From positions 1 through 64,000 of the forward strand of contig JAFGHX010000329.1 in the NCBI GenBank assembly GCA_016929905.1: a stretch of DNA of 64,000 bases, written 5' to 3'. The notes under the pieces are model-generated. The model saw only the letters and a program-made list of their open reading frames with translations, searched no databases and had not been told where the DNA came from. Positions 36,384-46,161 of this stretch are shown here, one piece after another. Within the stretch, counting starts at the first letter, position 1; each line of letters starts with the position of its first letter. The translations under genes were made by a program, and so were the position numbers. Origin of the DNA: Kiritimatiellia bacterium (GTDB lineage Bacteria; Verrucomicrobiota; Kiritimatiellia; JAFGHX01).

Positions 36384-38711
36384 ATGGCCACCTTCGTGTG
36401 TCTCGGCTTTCTCGTGTTCATCGCGCTGCCGGGCACGCCGGCGGCCCTGGCGGAAGAGAACCCCACGCTTGCGGTGGAGGATGCGCTGGAGGATCTGCGT
36501 GGGGGCGATTGGATTCTGCAGCAGGAAGCGATGCTGGAGCTCGCCCGGGCGCGAGCCCGTGCGGGGGTGCAGCCGTTGCGCGGGCTGCTGCAGGACACGC
36601 GCGCAGACGCGTGGCTGCGCGGCCGGGCCCTCGTGACGCTGGCGCACATCGAAGGGGACGCGCTGCTGGACGACGCGCTGGGGTTTGCGCGGGTGGAAGA
36701 CGTTCGGCTCCGGGCGGCGGCGGTGGAGGCGCTGGGCGTGATCGGGTCGCGCAAAGGGCGGCCGGCGATCGTGAAAGGGCTGCAGGACCCGCGGGCGGAG
36801 GTCCGTCATCAGGCGGTTGTGGCGGCCGCGGCCATCTGGAAGCAGGAGGCGTGGCCGACGGTGAGTCCGCGTCTGAAGGACCGCGACATCGTCATGGTGC
36901 AGCACGCGGTGCGCGCGATCGCGTACGTTTCCACTCCGCTCGCACACCGTGCGCTGCTCGAGCTGCTCGGCCATGCGGAGCCGTGCATCCGGATCGAGGC
37001 GGCGGCGGTCGTGCGCACGGTCCAGTTCGAGGCGGCCATTCCGGCACTGCTGAAAGGCATGGCCGGCGACAAGGAGTCGGACGTTCGTGTTGCGTTCGAG
37101 CGGGCGCTGCTCTCGTTTCCGCCGAAGGTGCTCGGCCCGCCGCTGGTGGACGTATTGAAGTCGGATGCGGCGGGGTTGTACGAGGCGGCGCTGCGCGTTC
37201 TGAAGCAGCGCCCGTCGCCGCACGCGTACGGCGAGGTGGCGGCCCTGCTGCGCGGGCAGACGGAGAAGCACACAAAGGTCGTGCCCGACGCGCTCGGCCT
37301 GCTGGCGCAGGAGGACCCGGACCGGCACGCGCACGTCTTCTCGCTCTACCTTCCGCACGCGGACAAGCGAATCCGGGAGAAGGCGGTGCGCTGCCTGGCG
37401 CTGGCCAGAAAGACGAATTTGTTCTCCGCCCTCAAACCGCTGCTGACGGACCCGGACGGCCGCGTGCGACACGCCGCGTTCGACGCGCTGCGCAAGGCCG
37501 ACACTCCGCCGGCGGGCGGGATCGTGACCTATCTGGGCGAGCTGCTCCGCAGCGACGATGCCGAAACCGTGCGCAACGCGGTGGTCCTGCTGCAGGAATG
37601 GATAACGCCGGCGGAGCTGGCCGAAGCGCTGGCCCGGTTGAAGCCGCGTCTGGGCGGGCCCGACGCCAAACTGCGCGAGGCGGTTGCGTCGGCTCTGGAG
37701 CGGGTCGCAGACGAGGACATGCAGCGGCAAATCGTGGCGGCGCAGGGTTCCATACCGGACTGGATGGTGATCGGCGCTTTTCGCAACGACGGCAAGAATT
37801 CCGGTTTCGACCGGGTCTTCCCGCCGGAGGAAGAGATCGACTTTGGCAAGACCTACTACCACCGTCATTTCGGGCACGGGGCGACCTTCGAAGTGCGCGA
37901 CGAGACCTGCGGGAACCGAACGATGCCGGCCCTCTACCTGCACCCGCCCCGGCAGGGCGACGCGGGCGGCAAGACGATCGGGAGCATGAAGGTGGCGCTG
38001 CCGGACGAGCCGGACCTGAATCTGGAGGCGTTTGCGGGAATCAACGACACGGGCAAAACGAAGAACGGAGTGCAGTTCGAAATCCGGGCGGACGGACGGC
38101 GGGTCTACCGCCGCACGGTGACGGCGCCGAAACGGTGGTACAAGGTGTCGGCGCCGCTGGCCGCCTGGCGCGGCAAGACGATCACGCTCGAGATCAGCGC
38201 GGACGCGCGGGGCGACGCATACGGCGACCATGCGGTGCTGGGGCAGCCGGTGGTGCGCGCGGGCGAGAAGACGGCGATCGACATCCTGGAACTCGTTCCG
38301 AACGCCACGCGCAGCGTGGAGATCCCCGGCGCGCAGTTCGGCCCTTACAGCTGGACGCTGCACCGATCGACGGACCGGAACGGGGCCGTGGGGTTCCACT
38401 GGATCTTTCCGCCGCCGGTCCATTACAGCGTCGCGTACGCCGTAACGGATATCGTCGCGCCGGCGGAGCAGGATATCCTCTTCCACGTGGAGGCCGACGA
38501 CACGTTCAAGCTGTGGCTGAACGGGGCGCTGGTGGCTGCCCAACCGCAGCCGACGTACAGGAACCCGGCGAAGCTGACCGCGCGCGTGAACAAGGGCGAG
38601 AACCGGCTGCTGGTCAAGGTCGCGAACCTGCGGGACTGGTGGTGGTTCAAGATTCGGGTCACCGACAAGGACGGGCGCCGCCCGGACTGGCTGCAGGTGT
38701 TGAAAGAATAG
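36384..38711 (+). CDS. Exported HEAT-repeat protein with C-terminal lectin-like domain
   Basis: A 775-residue protein with signal peptide MATFVCLGFLVFIALPGTPAALA. Residues ~25-440 are HEAT repeats (VRLRAAAVEALGVIGSRKG, AEVRHQAVVAAAAIW, IRIEAAAVVRTVQFEAAIP, IREKAVRCLALARK). The rest begins with WMVIGAFRNDGKNSGFDRVFP and ends in DDTFKLWLNGALV...KGENRLLVKVANLRDWWWF. This C-terminal pattern recurs in the convergent giant gene, implying a shared surface-binding module. Translation from an ATG at 36252 would include repeat DNA (36345-36372), so 36384 is preferred. It is the last gene of the operon. Confidence 0.78.
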   Translation: MATFVCLGFLVFIALPGTPAALAEENPTLAVEDALEDLRGGDWILQQEAMLELARARARAGVQPLRGLLQDTRADAWLRGRALVTLAHIEGDALLDDALGFARVEDVRLRAAAVEALGVIGSRKGRPAIVKGLQDPRAEVRHQAVVAAAAIWKQEAWPTVSPRLKDRDIVMVQHAVRAIAYVSTPLAHRALLELLGHAEPCIRIEAAAVVRTVQFEAAIPALLKGMAGDKESDVRVAFERALLSFPPKVLGPPLVDVLKSDAAGLYEAALRVLKQRPSPHAYGEVAALLRGQTEKHTKVVPDALGLLAQEDPDRHAHVFSLYLPHADKRIREKAVRCLALARKTNLFSALKPLLTDPDGRVRHAAFDALRKADTPPAGGIVTYLGELLRSDDAETVRNAVVLLQEWITPAELAEALARLKPRLGGPDAKLREAVASALERVADEDMQRQIVAAQGSIPDWMVIGAFRNDGKNSGFDRVFPPEEEIDFGKTYYHRHFGHGATFEVRDETCGNRTMPALYLHPPRQGDAGGKTIGSMKVALPDEPDLNLEAFAGINDTGKTKNGVQFEIRADGRRVYRRTVTAPKRWYKVSAPLAAWRGKTITLEISADARGDAYGDHAVLGQPVVRAGEKTAIDILELVPNATRSVEIPGAQFGPYSWTLHRSTDRNGAVGFHWIFPPPVHYSVAYAVTDIVAPAEQDILFHVEADDTFKLWLNGALVAAQPQPTYRNPAKLTARVNKGENRLLVKVANLRDWWWFKIRVTDKDGRRPDWLQVLKE

Positions 38712-38795
38712 TAGAAGCGGCGTCTCGCCGCTTCCCCGCGCGCCCCGCGCGGCCCCGGGCCTTCGGTGTAGAAGCGGCGAGACGCCGCTTCTACC
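38708..38795. terminator. Paired hairpin repeats between convergent genes
   Basis: Two inverted copies of a TAGAAGCGGCG-TCT-CGCCGCTTC element (from 38711 and ending at 38793) flank a GC-rich centre. Each is itself a hairpin with 9-bp arms and a 3-nt loop. TAG stop codons of both convergent genes fall in or at the element edge. It probably works as a bidirectional terminator; it is also a dispersed-repeat type. Confidence 0.7.
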
Positions 38796-41700
38796 TTGGC
38801 GGCTTCGCGGCCGTCCGCACGCCCTCGGGATAACCGCGGCCGTCGGCGCTCACCAGTTCCGCGTAGAAGCCCCAGTCCGAGCCGGCGTTTTCGATCTTCA
38901 GGAGCAGTTCGTTCCAACCCTTATCGAGACGGAGCCTGACGAGTTCCTGCGCGGGCTTGGCGCCCTGGCGTGTGAAGCGCTCGAACCGGAGTTCGCGGTT
39001 GAACCAGACTTTACAGGCATCGTCGGCGCCGAGTTCGAGCATGACGCGCTGGCGCTGTTCGGAGAAGATCCAGCATGCGGCATAGGCGGCTGCCGGCTTG
39101 TCCGTCCCGCACACCTCGAGCAGGTTGACGAAATCGGCGCCGGACTCGTGGCTTGTCCAGCGCAGGGCGCCGGAGGCGCCGTCGCCGTAGACGGCGGAGA
39201 TGACGACGCCGTCCTTCTCCGGCGGGTACGCCCGCTGATAGGCGCGATGGCGCGGGTCGAAGAAGGGGCCGAGCACCTGCCAGGCGCGGATGAAGCGCGG
39301 GTCGGTGGCGATCTGTGCGCGGTTGAACCGGTAGCGCACGTCGCGCGGAACGGCGCATTCGTCCATCAGCGCGCCGACGGCGGCGACGGGATCGGGGACG
39401 CTCAAGGCCTTCTGCAGGTCGAGGGCGGCGCCGAGGAACGCGAGGGCGCGGGGATGGCCGGGGACCTGCTTGAGCATGGCGCGGTACCATTCCATGCGGC
39501 GTGCGGGGTCCGGCTCGAGCGGGACGATCTCCTCGAAGAAGCGCGTGCCTGCCCGGGTCGCGCCGAGTTCCAGGACGTGTTTCTGCGCCTGCGCGAGTGC
39601 GCGGCGCAGGTCGTACGGAAGATGTTCGACGACAGGCTGCTTCGGCGTGAAGGCGTGTGAGGCGTACGTCTCGGCCGGCGGCAGGGTATGGGATTTTGCG
39701 CCGGTCTTGACCGGGGCGTCCACCCATTCGCACCGGGTCTGCTCCCCGCCTTCGGGAACGCCGTCATCGAAAAGCACGTATTCCTTGCCCGCCGTCCGGA
39801 TGGCGGTGCGGTCCCAGAACACCTGCCCGCCTTCCTGCCCGAAGCTCATGGTCCGGATGGGAAGGCCGGAGAGCGGCGAGAAGGCCAGCGGCACGCGCAG
39901 TTCCGTCCATGTGCCGGGCTCGGGGCAGGGTCCCATGTACAGCCCGGTTTGCAGGGCGGCACCCCACAGGCGCCGGGACGCGCGGCCCAGGCTGTCGTAG
40001 AGATTGAGCCGGACCATACGCGGCGTATGCGTTTTGCTGAGGTACACCCACTGCGAGAGGAGAGCGCCGCCGGAAGCGGGGGCGACATGGTGGGTGACGG
40101 GCGTGGTGAACCCCCGCGCCTCCTGCCACTCGGCGCGCCAGTCGTGTCGGGGATCGCCGCGGAACGTGTGCGCTTTCGCCCCGCTGTGCACGGGCTTGTC
40201 GACCCATTTCCATTTGTCCGTGACGGCGTCGCGCGGCAAGTCGTCGTCGATGAACACGTGCGCCTTGCCGCGCGAGACGATCGCGGTCTGGTCCCAGACG
40301 GTCTTGTTGCCGCCGTATTGCCCGAACGACACGCCGCGAATGGGGGTGGCGTGCGCGTTGATCGCGATCAGCGGCACGCGCAGTTCCGCCCATGCGCCCC
40401 CGGCCGGCAGCGGGCCTGCGTATCGGCGTGTCCGGTCGGAGCCGCCGCTGAAATCGCGGTAGCTGCCCCAGTAGACGCCGTAGGTCCAGTCGCGGCCGTC
40501 GTGCAGGCGGATGATCAGCGTTGTGGCCGGCTTCTCGGCGTTCAAGCAGACCCACTGCGAGAGGTAGGAACCGGCATGTTGCTCGTAGCGCTCGCGCACG
40601 ATTTTCGAGACACCGGCCTTCGCCGCCAGCGCCAGGACCCGGGCAGCGGGGTCGGCGTCATGTCCGCGGCGCAGGACGTCATCCAGACCGGTGAGCAGCC
40701 GTTCGGCGGCCAGCCCCTCGGGGTGCTGCTTGAGATAGGCGAGGCACAGGCTGTCGAGGTGGGCGTCGCCGGCATGGGCGTGGATCTGGAGCGTCTGCCA
40801 GAGGAAGTCGCTGGAACTCGCCAGCAGCGGCAGTTCACGGATGAGGGCCAGCCCGGCCTGTTCCTGGCGGCGGGTCATGCCGTGCAGGTACAAGCGATGA
40901 TAGGCGGCGGTGAAAGGAGCCAGTCCTTCCATCCCCCCACCCCATCGCAGTACCGGCGCCTGCCCGCCCAACGGGTTGTCGGCCCACGCCGTGAGGGCGA
41001 GGCGCAGGAATCGCCAGTCGTCACGCTTCCTGTCGCAGAGCGCATCGAGCGGGAGGGTGATTTCGTGGAGCAGTTCGCGCGCGCGCAGGTCATAAGTGAC
41101 GGCGGCGACGATGCCGTCGGGGACGGCTTCGCCGTCGAGCGCATGGCAGGCCGGCCGGCCGCGTGCGTCAAGCGCGAATCCCAGGCGGCGGCTCCGGTCA
41201 TTCGCGGCGAGGCCGACCTCCAGCCAGTTGCCGCTTCCGCGCCAGTCGAGGCCGCGCCGTTCGGTGGTGGCGCCGACCGGGCAGGCCACCCCGAGATGCA
41301 AGCACGCGTCGTCGGCCGAAACGAGCAGGCGTCCCGGCCGCCCGCCCGCCGCCGGTACACGAAGGACGGCCGAGTCCTCCCACTCCGTGAGGCGGCCGTC
41401 TGCTTCGAGCGCCGCGGCCTGGCGGTAAGCGAGCCGGGCGTCGTCCGTGCGGTCCGGGCCCTGTGCGGGCGAGAAGGCGTAGACGCCGTTGGGCCCGGTC
41501 AGGACGAGGGCGCCGTCGGCAGCCAGAGCGGCCTCGGTGCCGAGCACCTGGCGGTAGCTGCCGTCGCGCTGGCGCTGGACGGCCGTCCAGTACGGCAGCA
41601 GGGGCAGGACCTGGCCGCCTTCATGCGCGGCGGATGCTTTGTTGAACCAGTCGACGCGGATGCGGTCCGGGTCCTTCACCTCGTCCTCGCCGCGTTCCAG

Positions 41701-44700
41701 GCCGCTGACGAGCAGGAGGGAACCGGCGTGTTCGAAGGACGCCAGCACCGATGTCCAACGCCCGTCGGTCCAGGGCGGCCGGTACCGCCGGATACGCTCT
41801 TTCTTGCGCAGATCGTAGACATCCAGGCGCCGGCCCCTGGCGTCGTGGTGGATGAGTTGGTCGCCGATAATATCGGCCGCGAGCGCGCGGTGCCTGAACT
41901 CAAACGACGGGTCGCCGTGCCGGAACACCCAGCCCTCCTGCTTCGGCTGGCGCCCGCCGGTCTCGTAGCGCACACTCAGCCATTCGCCGCACGCGTCGAA
42001 AGCCTTGATCTCCTCGGACTTCACCTTGACGGGCAGTCTCCGGAGCGGGCGCGGGGCCTCGGTCTTGCCGGGCACAAAGCTGTAAACGGTCTGGTCATGG
42101 CCCAGATAGAATCCGACCCGCTCGCCGATCGCAAGCCGGACGGGCCACCCCTTCGCCTTCTCATGCAGGAACGGGCGCGCGGCGAGTATGATGCCGCGCT
42201 CGGGACTGAGCGAGACGTCGACAACGCGCTCACCGTGGCTGGGGATCCGGCCGTAAAGATGAAGCTGCTTGCCGTCGAACGCAAGCGCGCGGAAGTCGTA
42301 CTTCGCGTAGTCAGGCCCGAACTCACGGAAGGCGCGGTACCAGATGAGCTCGCCGGACGCGATTCCGATGCCGCACGCGGCCCGGCGGCGGTTGCCCTCA
42401 CTGAAGCGCGCCAGCACGAGCACGTCGCCGCAGAGCACCCACTGGCGGACGTCGAGCGGCAGCTCGGTACGCCACAGCACGGCGCCGGTCTTCACGTCGT
42501 GAGCCAGCACGCAGTCCGCATAGACAAGCAGCAGCTTGTCTGCGGCCCACACACGGCCTTGCGAGCCGGGCGGCAGGCAACGGGCCCAAAGCACCCCGCC
42601 CTCGGCCGACGCGTTGAGTTTCTCCAGGATGCCGTCGGAGTAGACGTAGACCGACTCGGGCAAACCCGGCCCCGGCGGAGGCGACCACAGGCGCGGGTTC
42701 GGCCGGGGCACGTGCCAGGCGGGCTGCCAGGAACGCCCGGCCGCCCCGGCGGTCTTGCCGGGCCGGGTCTGATCGACCTGTCGATCGGCAGGTGGCGGCG
42801 GGCCGGCCGAGGCGACGCCGATCAGGGATGTACCCCGGACGACAAGCGGGCCGTTGTGCTCGGCCTGTCGCGCGACGGTATCGAGCTGCCGGCCGTTGCG
42901 GAGATCGACGCGCGTCAGTCGTGCGTCGCCGGTCAGCAGCAGTTCATCTCCGGCAAGATGCGGCTGCCCGGTGAGCGGATACGGCAATTCCTTCTGCCAT
43001 TCGACCGTCCCGGTCTCGGCCCGCAGGCGTGTGACGGTCCGCTCGTCGGCCAACAGGACGCTGTCGGTCGCCGGCAGCCCGCTCATCCAGCGCTGCGGCA
43101 GGAACGGTTCGTCCCAGATCAGCCGGCCGGTCTCGGCCTCGAGCGCGAAGACGCCCGAGTAATCGCGCGGGGCGAACAGGACGCGGTTGCCCGTCGCCAC
43201 GGGCCCGGCGCCGGGCTTCCGGAGGAGCCGCTCGTAGTCGCCGCCCAGCCACACTCTCGGATAGAAGCGTATCCATTCCACGAGCCCGTCACGCCCGTCG
43301 CAGCGCGCGGCCAACCCGGCGCTCGTCTGGCAGTAGACGGCGCCGTCGCGGACGGTCAGGGCGCCTCCGAACCGGACGAAATCGACATGCGCGTCTTCGA
43401 GCAGGCCGTGCCGGCCGTTCTCCAATGCGTAGTTGCCTGCCCCGAGTTCAACCCGCCACCGGAGCCGGCCGGAGCGGACATCGGCGCAGGCCAGCAGGAG
43501 TCGCTCGGCGCCGGACAGCTCGGTTTCGAGGAGGCCGAGCACATACACGCGCTCGTCGGCGACGACGGGATCGCTCACCGGAATGATCGCGTCCCAGTCG
43601 GGTTTTCCGACGGTAGACCAGAGCATGGCGCCGTCCGCTCGACGGAAGGCGGCGAGGCCGCCGAGGCAGCGGCGGCGCTGATCGACGCCCCAACGGCAGA
43701 GGATCGTGTCCCGATACACGGCCGGCCTGCAGGGGCCGGGTGCGACGACGCGCCCGTTGCGGGAGGGCGCGTATTTCTGGTCGCCGGCGACGATCGGCGG
43801 GGCGCGAAACCACTGCGGCGCGGACGGATCCGTTCCGTAGCAGGCGACGAGATCGGGCGCGGTGGCGAGGACGGAATCGCCGGCGACGGCGAGCGAAACG
43901 CGCGGCCAGGGGATGAGCGAAGGCAGCGCGGCACCATCGTGCAGAAGCGTCGCGGGCCACGCGCGGGCGAGTGGAAGGTGGAGAACGGAGGGCTGGTACT
44001 CACGCAGAGCGGCAAAACCCGGCGGCCGGGCCTGATCGGCACGCGCGGTCTCGATCAACTGTTTCGGCGTGCGGCGCGTGTCCGTGATGGACAGGCCGGC
44101 GCCGGAACCGAACGCCTTCAGCCACTCGGCCCATTCCGCCCGGCTTCGCGGGGTCTGGACCAATGCCAGCCAGAGCCCGGCGCGCGCCCGGTCACGCAGG
44201 CCGTCATCGGCCGTATGGGCCAGGACATCGCGAAAGAGGCGGAAGGCCGTGCCGGCCTGTCCGGCGCGCAAGGCGTGTTCGCCGGCTTGCACCAACGCTT
44301 CGTGCACCGGCTGAGCCCACGGATGGCGTCGATAAGCGGCGAAGAGCGGCTCGAAGCCTGTCTCCGGGTCGATCGTCGACAACGCTTGCCCGACCTCTTC
44401 CCGGCTGAGCCCCCTCATCGCCGCCACCTGCGGGGCGGGTCGCGCGTGCAGGTCCCGGTCGATGGCCGCCCAGATCGAACCGTAAGTCGCCTCGCCGGAG
44501 GGGACCAGGCTGCCCACCGCGTCCGGATCGCCGATCACCTCGCCCAACTGCGCCGCCACCTCCTGCAACGGGCTGGAGCGCAGCGCTTCCCAGCGCATCT
44601 CGAGGCCCAGCCCGCGCGGGAGCGCAGGGGCAGGCGAGTCGACGGTGTCCGGCAGGGCGCCCATGCTCCGCTCGAGCCCTCGTTCTTCCGCGCGGCCGAC

Positions 44701-45435
44701 CGAGGCCTTCAGCTCGTTGTAGCCGGCGAGCAGCTCGTCGGCCCGGCCTGCGCTCTTGAACAGGCGCAGTTCCTCGCGCCGCCACCAGAAATCCCGGCCG
44801 GTGACGGATTCGAGTTCGGCCAATGCCGCCCGCGCCGCCGTGTGCCGGCCCTGACGCCTGTACACTTCCGCCCGTTCGCGAAGCGCGCCGGCCAGCAACG
44901 GATGCGACGGCGAAAGACGCCCCGCGCGTTTCAGCGCCAACGCGCGGCGCGCGACGTACTCGTGCCATTCGTCGGGCAGGTCGGTGCGGTCGGCCCACTC
45001 GTGCAGCCGTTCCAGCGCTTGTACAGCGCCGGCGAAGTCGCCGGGCGCCTCTTCAATCCGCCTGGCCTGGTACCAGGCGGCCCGCCCGTAGAATTTCAGC
45101 CCGGCAAGCAGACCCGCGATTTCCCCGCAGGCCTTCAGCCGCCGCTCCTGCTCGCCGGGAAATCGGCTGCCGAGCGCCTCCAGCAGCGCCACCTGTCGAA
45201 GCTGCAGGCGGCGTTCGCGCTCGTTCTTGTCTTGAACAGCAGCGGCAAGCTGCTTCTCCCATGCGGCCGTGTTGTGCAGGTAGGTGCTCTCCCAGCCGTC
45301 TTTCCATTCGATCTTCGGCGGGGCGGCCTCCAGCCAGGCCGGGTCGAGGGGCGGCGGCGTGTGGATGTCCGCCGAGCGAGCGGGCACGGACAATCCCAGA
45401 GCCGAAAGCAGAACGGCCAAGAAGGCGTGATTCAT
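38791..45435 (-). CDS. Giant secreted TPR / PQQ-like propeller / sandwich protein
   Basis: A 2,214-residue protein with signal peptide MNHAFLAVLLSALGLSVPARS. Residues ~25-430 are TPR-like helices. Residues ~430-1330 are PQQ-enzyme-like propeller repeats with the pattern GxLxWxxxL (GRLIWDEPFLP, GAVLWRTELPL, GELIWYRAFREF). A CBM9-like stretch spans ~1390-1560 (RLTEWEDSAVLRVP). Two homologous sandwich modules follow (SQWVCLNAEKPATTLIIRL and SQWVYLSKTHTPRMVRLNL), then TPR-like helices and a C-terminal domain like that of the convergent HEAT protein. The start at 45435 agrees with a promoter about 95 nt upstream. Its function is unknown; it is likely a surface or periplasmic scaffold. Confidence 0.78.
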   Translation of the reverse strand: MNHAFLAVLLSALGLSVPARSADIHTPPPLDPAWLEAAPPKIEWKDGWESTYLHNTAAWEKQLAAAVQDKNERERRLQLRQVALLEALGSRFPGEQERRLKACGEIAGLLAGLKFYGRAAWYQARRIEEAPGDFAGAVQALERLHEWADRTDLPDEWHEYVARRALALKRAGRLSPSHPLLAGALRERAEVYRRQGRHTAARAALAELESVTGRDFWWRREELRLFKSAGRADELLAGYNELKASVGRAEERGLERSMGALPDTVDSPAPALPRGLGLEMRWEALRSSPLQEVAAQLGEVIGDPDAVGSLVPSGEATYGSIWAAIDRDLHARPAPQVAAMRGLSREEVGQALSTIDPETGFEPLFAAYRRHPWAQPVHEALVQAGEHALRAGQAGTAFRLFRDVLAHTADDGLRDRARAGLWLALVQTPRSRAEWAEWLKAFGSGAGLSITDTRRTPKQLIETARADQARPPGFAALREYQPSVLHLPLARAWPATLLHDGAALPSLIPWPRVSLAVAGDSVLATAPDLVACYGTDPSAPQWFRAPPIVAGDQKYAPSRNGRVVAPGPCRPAVYRDTILCRWGVDQRRRCLGGLAAFRRADGAMLWSTVGKPDWDAIIPVSDPVVADERVYVLGLLETELSGAERLLLACADVRSGRLRWRVELGAGNYALENGRHGLLEDAHVDFVRFGGALTVRDGAVYCQTSAGLAARCDGRDGLVEWIRFYPRVWLGGDYERLLRKPGAGPVATGNRVLFAPRDYSGVFALEAETGRLIWDEPFLPQRWMSGLPATDSVLLADERTVTRLRAETGTVEWQKELPYPLTGQPHLAGDELLLTGDARLTRVDLRNGRQLDTVARQAEHNGPLVVRGTSLIGVASAGPPPPADRQVDQTRPGKTAGAAGRSWQPAWHVPRPNPRLWSPPPGPGLPESVYVYSDGILEKLNASAEGGVLWARCLPPGSQGRVWAADKLLLVYADCVLAHDVKTGAVLWRTELPLDVRQWVLCGDVLVLARFSEGNRRRAACGIGIASGELIWYRAFREFGPDYAKYDFRALAFDGKQLHLYGRIPSHGERVVDVSLSPERGIILAARPFLHEKAKGWPVRLAIGERVGFYLGHDQTVYSFVPGKTEAPRPLRRLPVKVKSEEIKAFDACGEWLSVRYETGGRQPKQEGWVFRHGDPSFEFRHRALAADIIGDQLIHHDARGRRLDVYDLRKKERIRRYRPPWTDGRWTSVLASFEHAGSLLLVSGLERGEDEVKDPDRIRVDWFNKASAAHEGGQVLPLLPYWTAVQRQRDGSYRQVLGTEAALAADGALVLTGPNGVYAFSPAQGPDRTDDARLAYRQAAALEADGRLTEWEDSAVLRVPAAGGRPGRLLVSADDACLHLGVACPVGATTERRGLDWRGSGNWLEVGLAANDRSRRLGFALDARGRPACHALDGEAVPDGIVAAVTYDLRARELLHEITLPLDALCDRKRDDWRFLRLALTAWADNPLGGQAPVLRWGGGMEGLAPFTAAYHRLYLHGMTRRQEQAGLALIRELPLLASSSDFLWQTLQIHAHAGDAHLDSLCLAYLKQHPEGLAAERLLTGLDDVLRRGHDADPAARVLALAAKAGVSKIVRERYEQHAGSYLSQWVCLNAEKPATTLIIRLHDGRDWTYGVYWGSYRDFSGGSDRTRRYAGPLPAGGAWAELRVPLIAINAHATPIRGVSFGQYGGNKTVWDQTAIVSRGKAHVFIDDDLPRDAVTDKWKWVDKPVHSGAKAHTFRGDPRHDWRAEWQEARGFTTPVTHHVAPASGGALLSQWVYLSKTHTPRMVRLNLYDSLGRASRRLWGAALQTGLYMGPCPEPGTWTELRVPLAFSPLSGLPIRTMSFGQEGGQVFWDRTAIRTAGKEYVLFDDGVPEGGEQTRCEWVDAPVKTGAKSHTLPPAETYASHAFTPKQPVVEHLPYDLRRALAQAQKHVLELGATRAGTRFFEEIVPLEPDPARRMEWYRAMLKQVPGHPRALAFLGAALDLQKALSVPDPVAAVGALMDECAVPRDVRYRFNRAQIATDPRFIRAWQVLGPFFDPRHRAYQRAYPPEKDGVVISAVYGDGASGALRWTSHESGADFVNLLEVCGTDKPAAAYAACWIFSEQRQRVMLELGADDACKVWFNRELRFERFTRQGAKPAQELVRLRLDKGWNELLLKIENAGSDWGFYAELVSADGRGYPEGVRTAAKPPR

Positions 45436-45536
45436 GCCGTAAACCCTTCGGAGACGCACGGCAAGCACAAGGCGGGGGGGGGAACCCGACAGCGAGCCGT
45501 CGCCGTGCACAGCATCGCTGCCGATCATACGCCATA

Positions 45537-45565
45537 AGTGTAGCGCATGGCGACGCTTAAATCAA
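45537..45565 (-). promoter_or_regulatory. Predicted promoter of the giant gene
   Basis: On the minus strand TTGATT (45560-45565), a 17-bp spacer, TACACT (45537-45542). The start would be near 45530, excluding the first in-frame ATG at 45528 and supporting translation from 45435. Confidence 0.6.
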
Positions 45566-45678
45566 GGAAAGCTGGGTGAGATTTGCGGGCGAATGGGGGA
45601 TATTGCTCGCCCGTCCTGGCGCGCCAAAGCTTCTGAGCGAAGGCGGCTCCCCAGGGTCGCTCGAGCGCGCGGAGCACG

Positions 45679-46110
45679 CGGAGGCAGACCTGCCCGCGAA
45701 AGCTCGCGAAAGGAGCGCGACAGGGGCGTCCGATTGAACAAAGGCGATTCGGCTGGGCCACCGTTGTTGCGGGAATCGAAAGGATTGCCACGACGCGTCA
45801 GCGTGAGGGGGAACCAGACGCAAGAGGCGTCGTGGCCATCCTCGATTCCCGCAACGAGCGCCGGGCTGTATGGGGAACTGCAGTCTGGGCGACATGAGTT
45901 CCCATAGCAGCCGCCCGTCCATCGTGAAGCCCGGCGGACGCAGCAACTTCGAGTTGTTTGCGCCGTGGAAGGCGTGATTGCACAAGACAGCGTGGTCGGC
46001 GCAAACAGTTCAAAGTTGCTGCACGTTCATCCCGACCGTGCCGTGACGCCCCCTTCATGCTCGGCTTTTCGCGTCCCTTTCGCGAGCTTTCGCGGGCAGG
46101 TCTGCCTCCG
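45679..46110. repeat. Nested palindromic element with 35-bp perfect inverted ends (copy 1)
   Basis: Perfect 35-bp inverted ends (45679-45713, 46076-46110) enclose two stem-loops. Stem A pairs 45766-45796 with 45827-45855 (GTTGCGGGAATCGA outer arm, GCCACGACGC inner arm). Stem B pairs 45940-45965 with 45997-46022 at 23 of 26 positions (core CAGCAACTT...GTTTGCGCCG). No transposase frame is present. A diverged copy lies at 56671-57092, and stem A alone at 58464-58522. It occupies most of the 726-bp gap 45436-46161. It could be a MITE-like element or a structured RNA. Confidence 0.85.
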
Positions 46111-46161
46111 TGCGATCGAGCGAGTCACCAGGCGGGGTGAGGCACTTCACGCGGGCCGCCG

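Noticed and set aside
39688..45537. A 1,949-residue open frame on the plus strand opposite the giant gene
   Set aside because: It mirrors the codons of the minus-strand gene, which has a signal peptide, domain repeats and a promoter. The plus-strand translation is Gly/Arg/Val-rich without a recognisable domain. High GC makes such antisense frames common.
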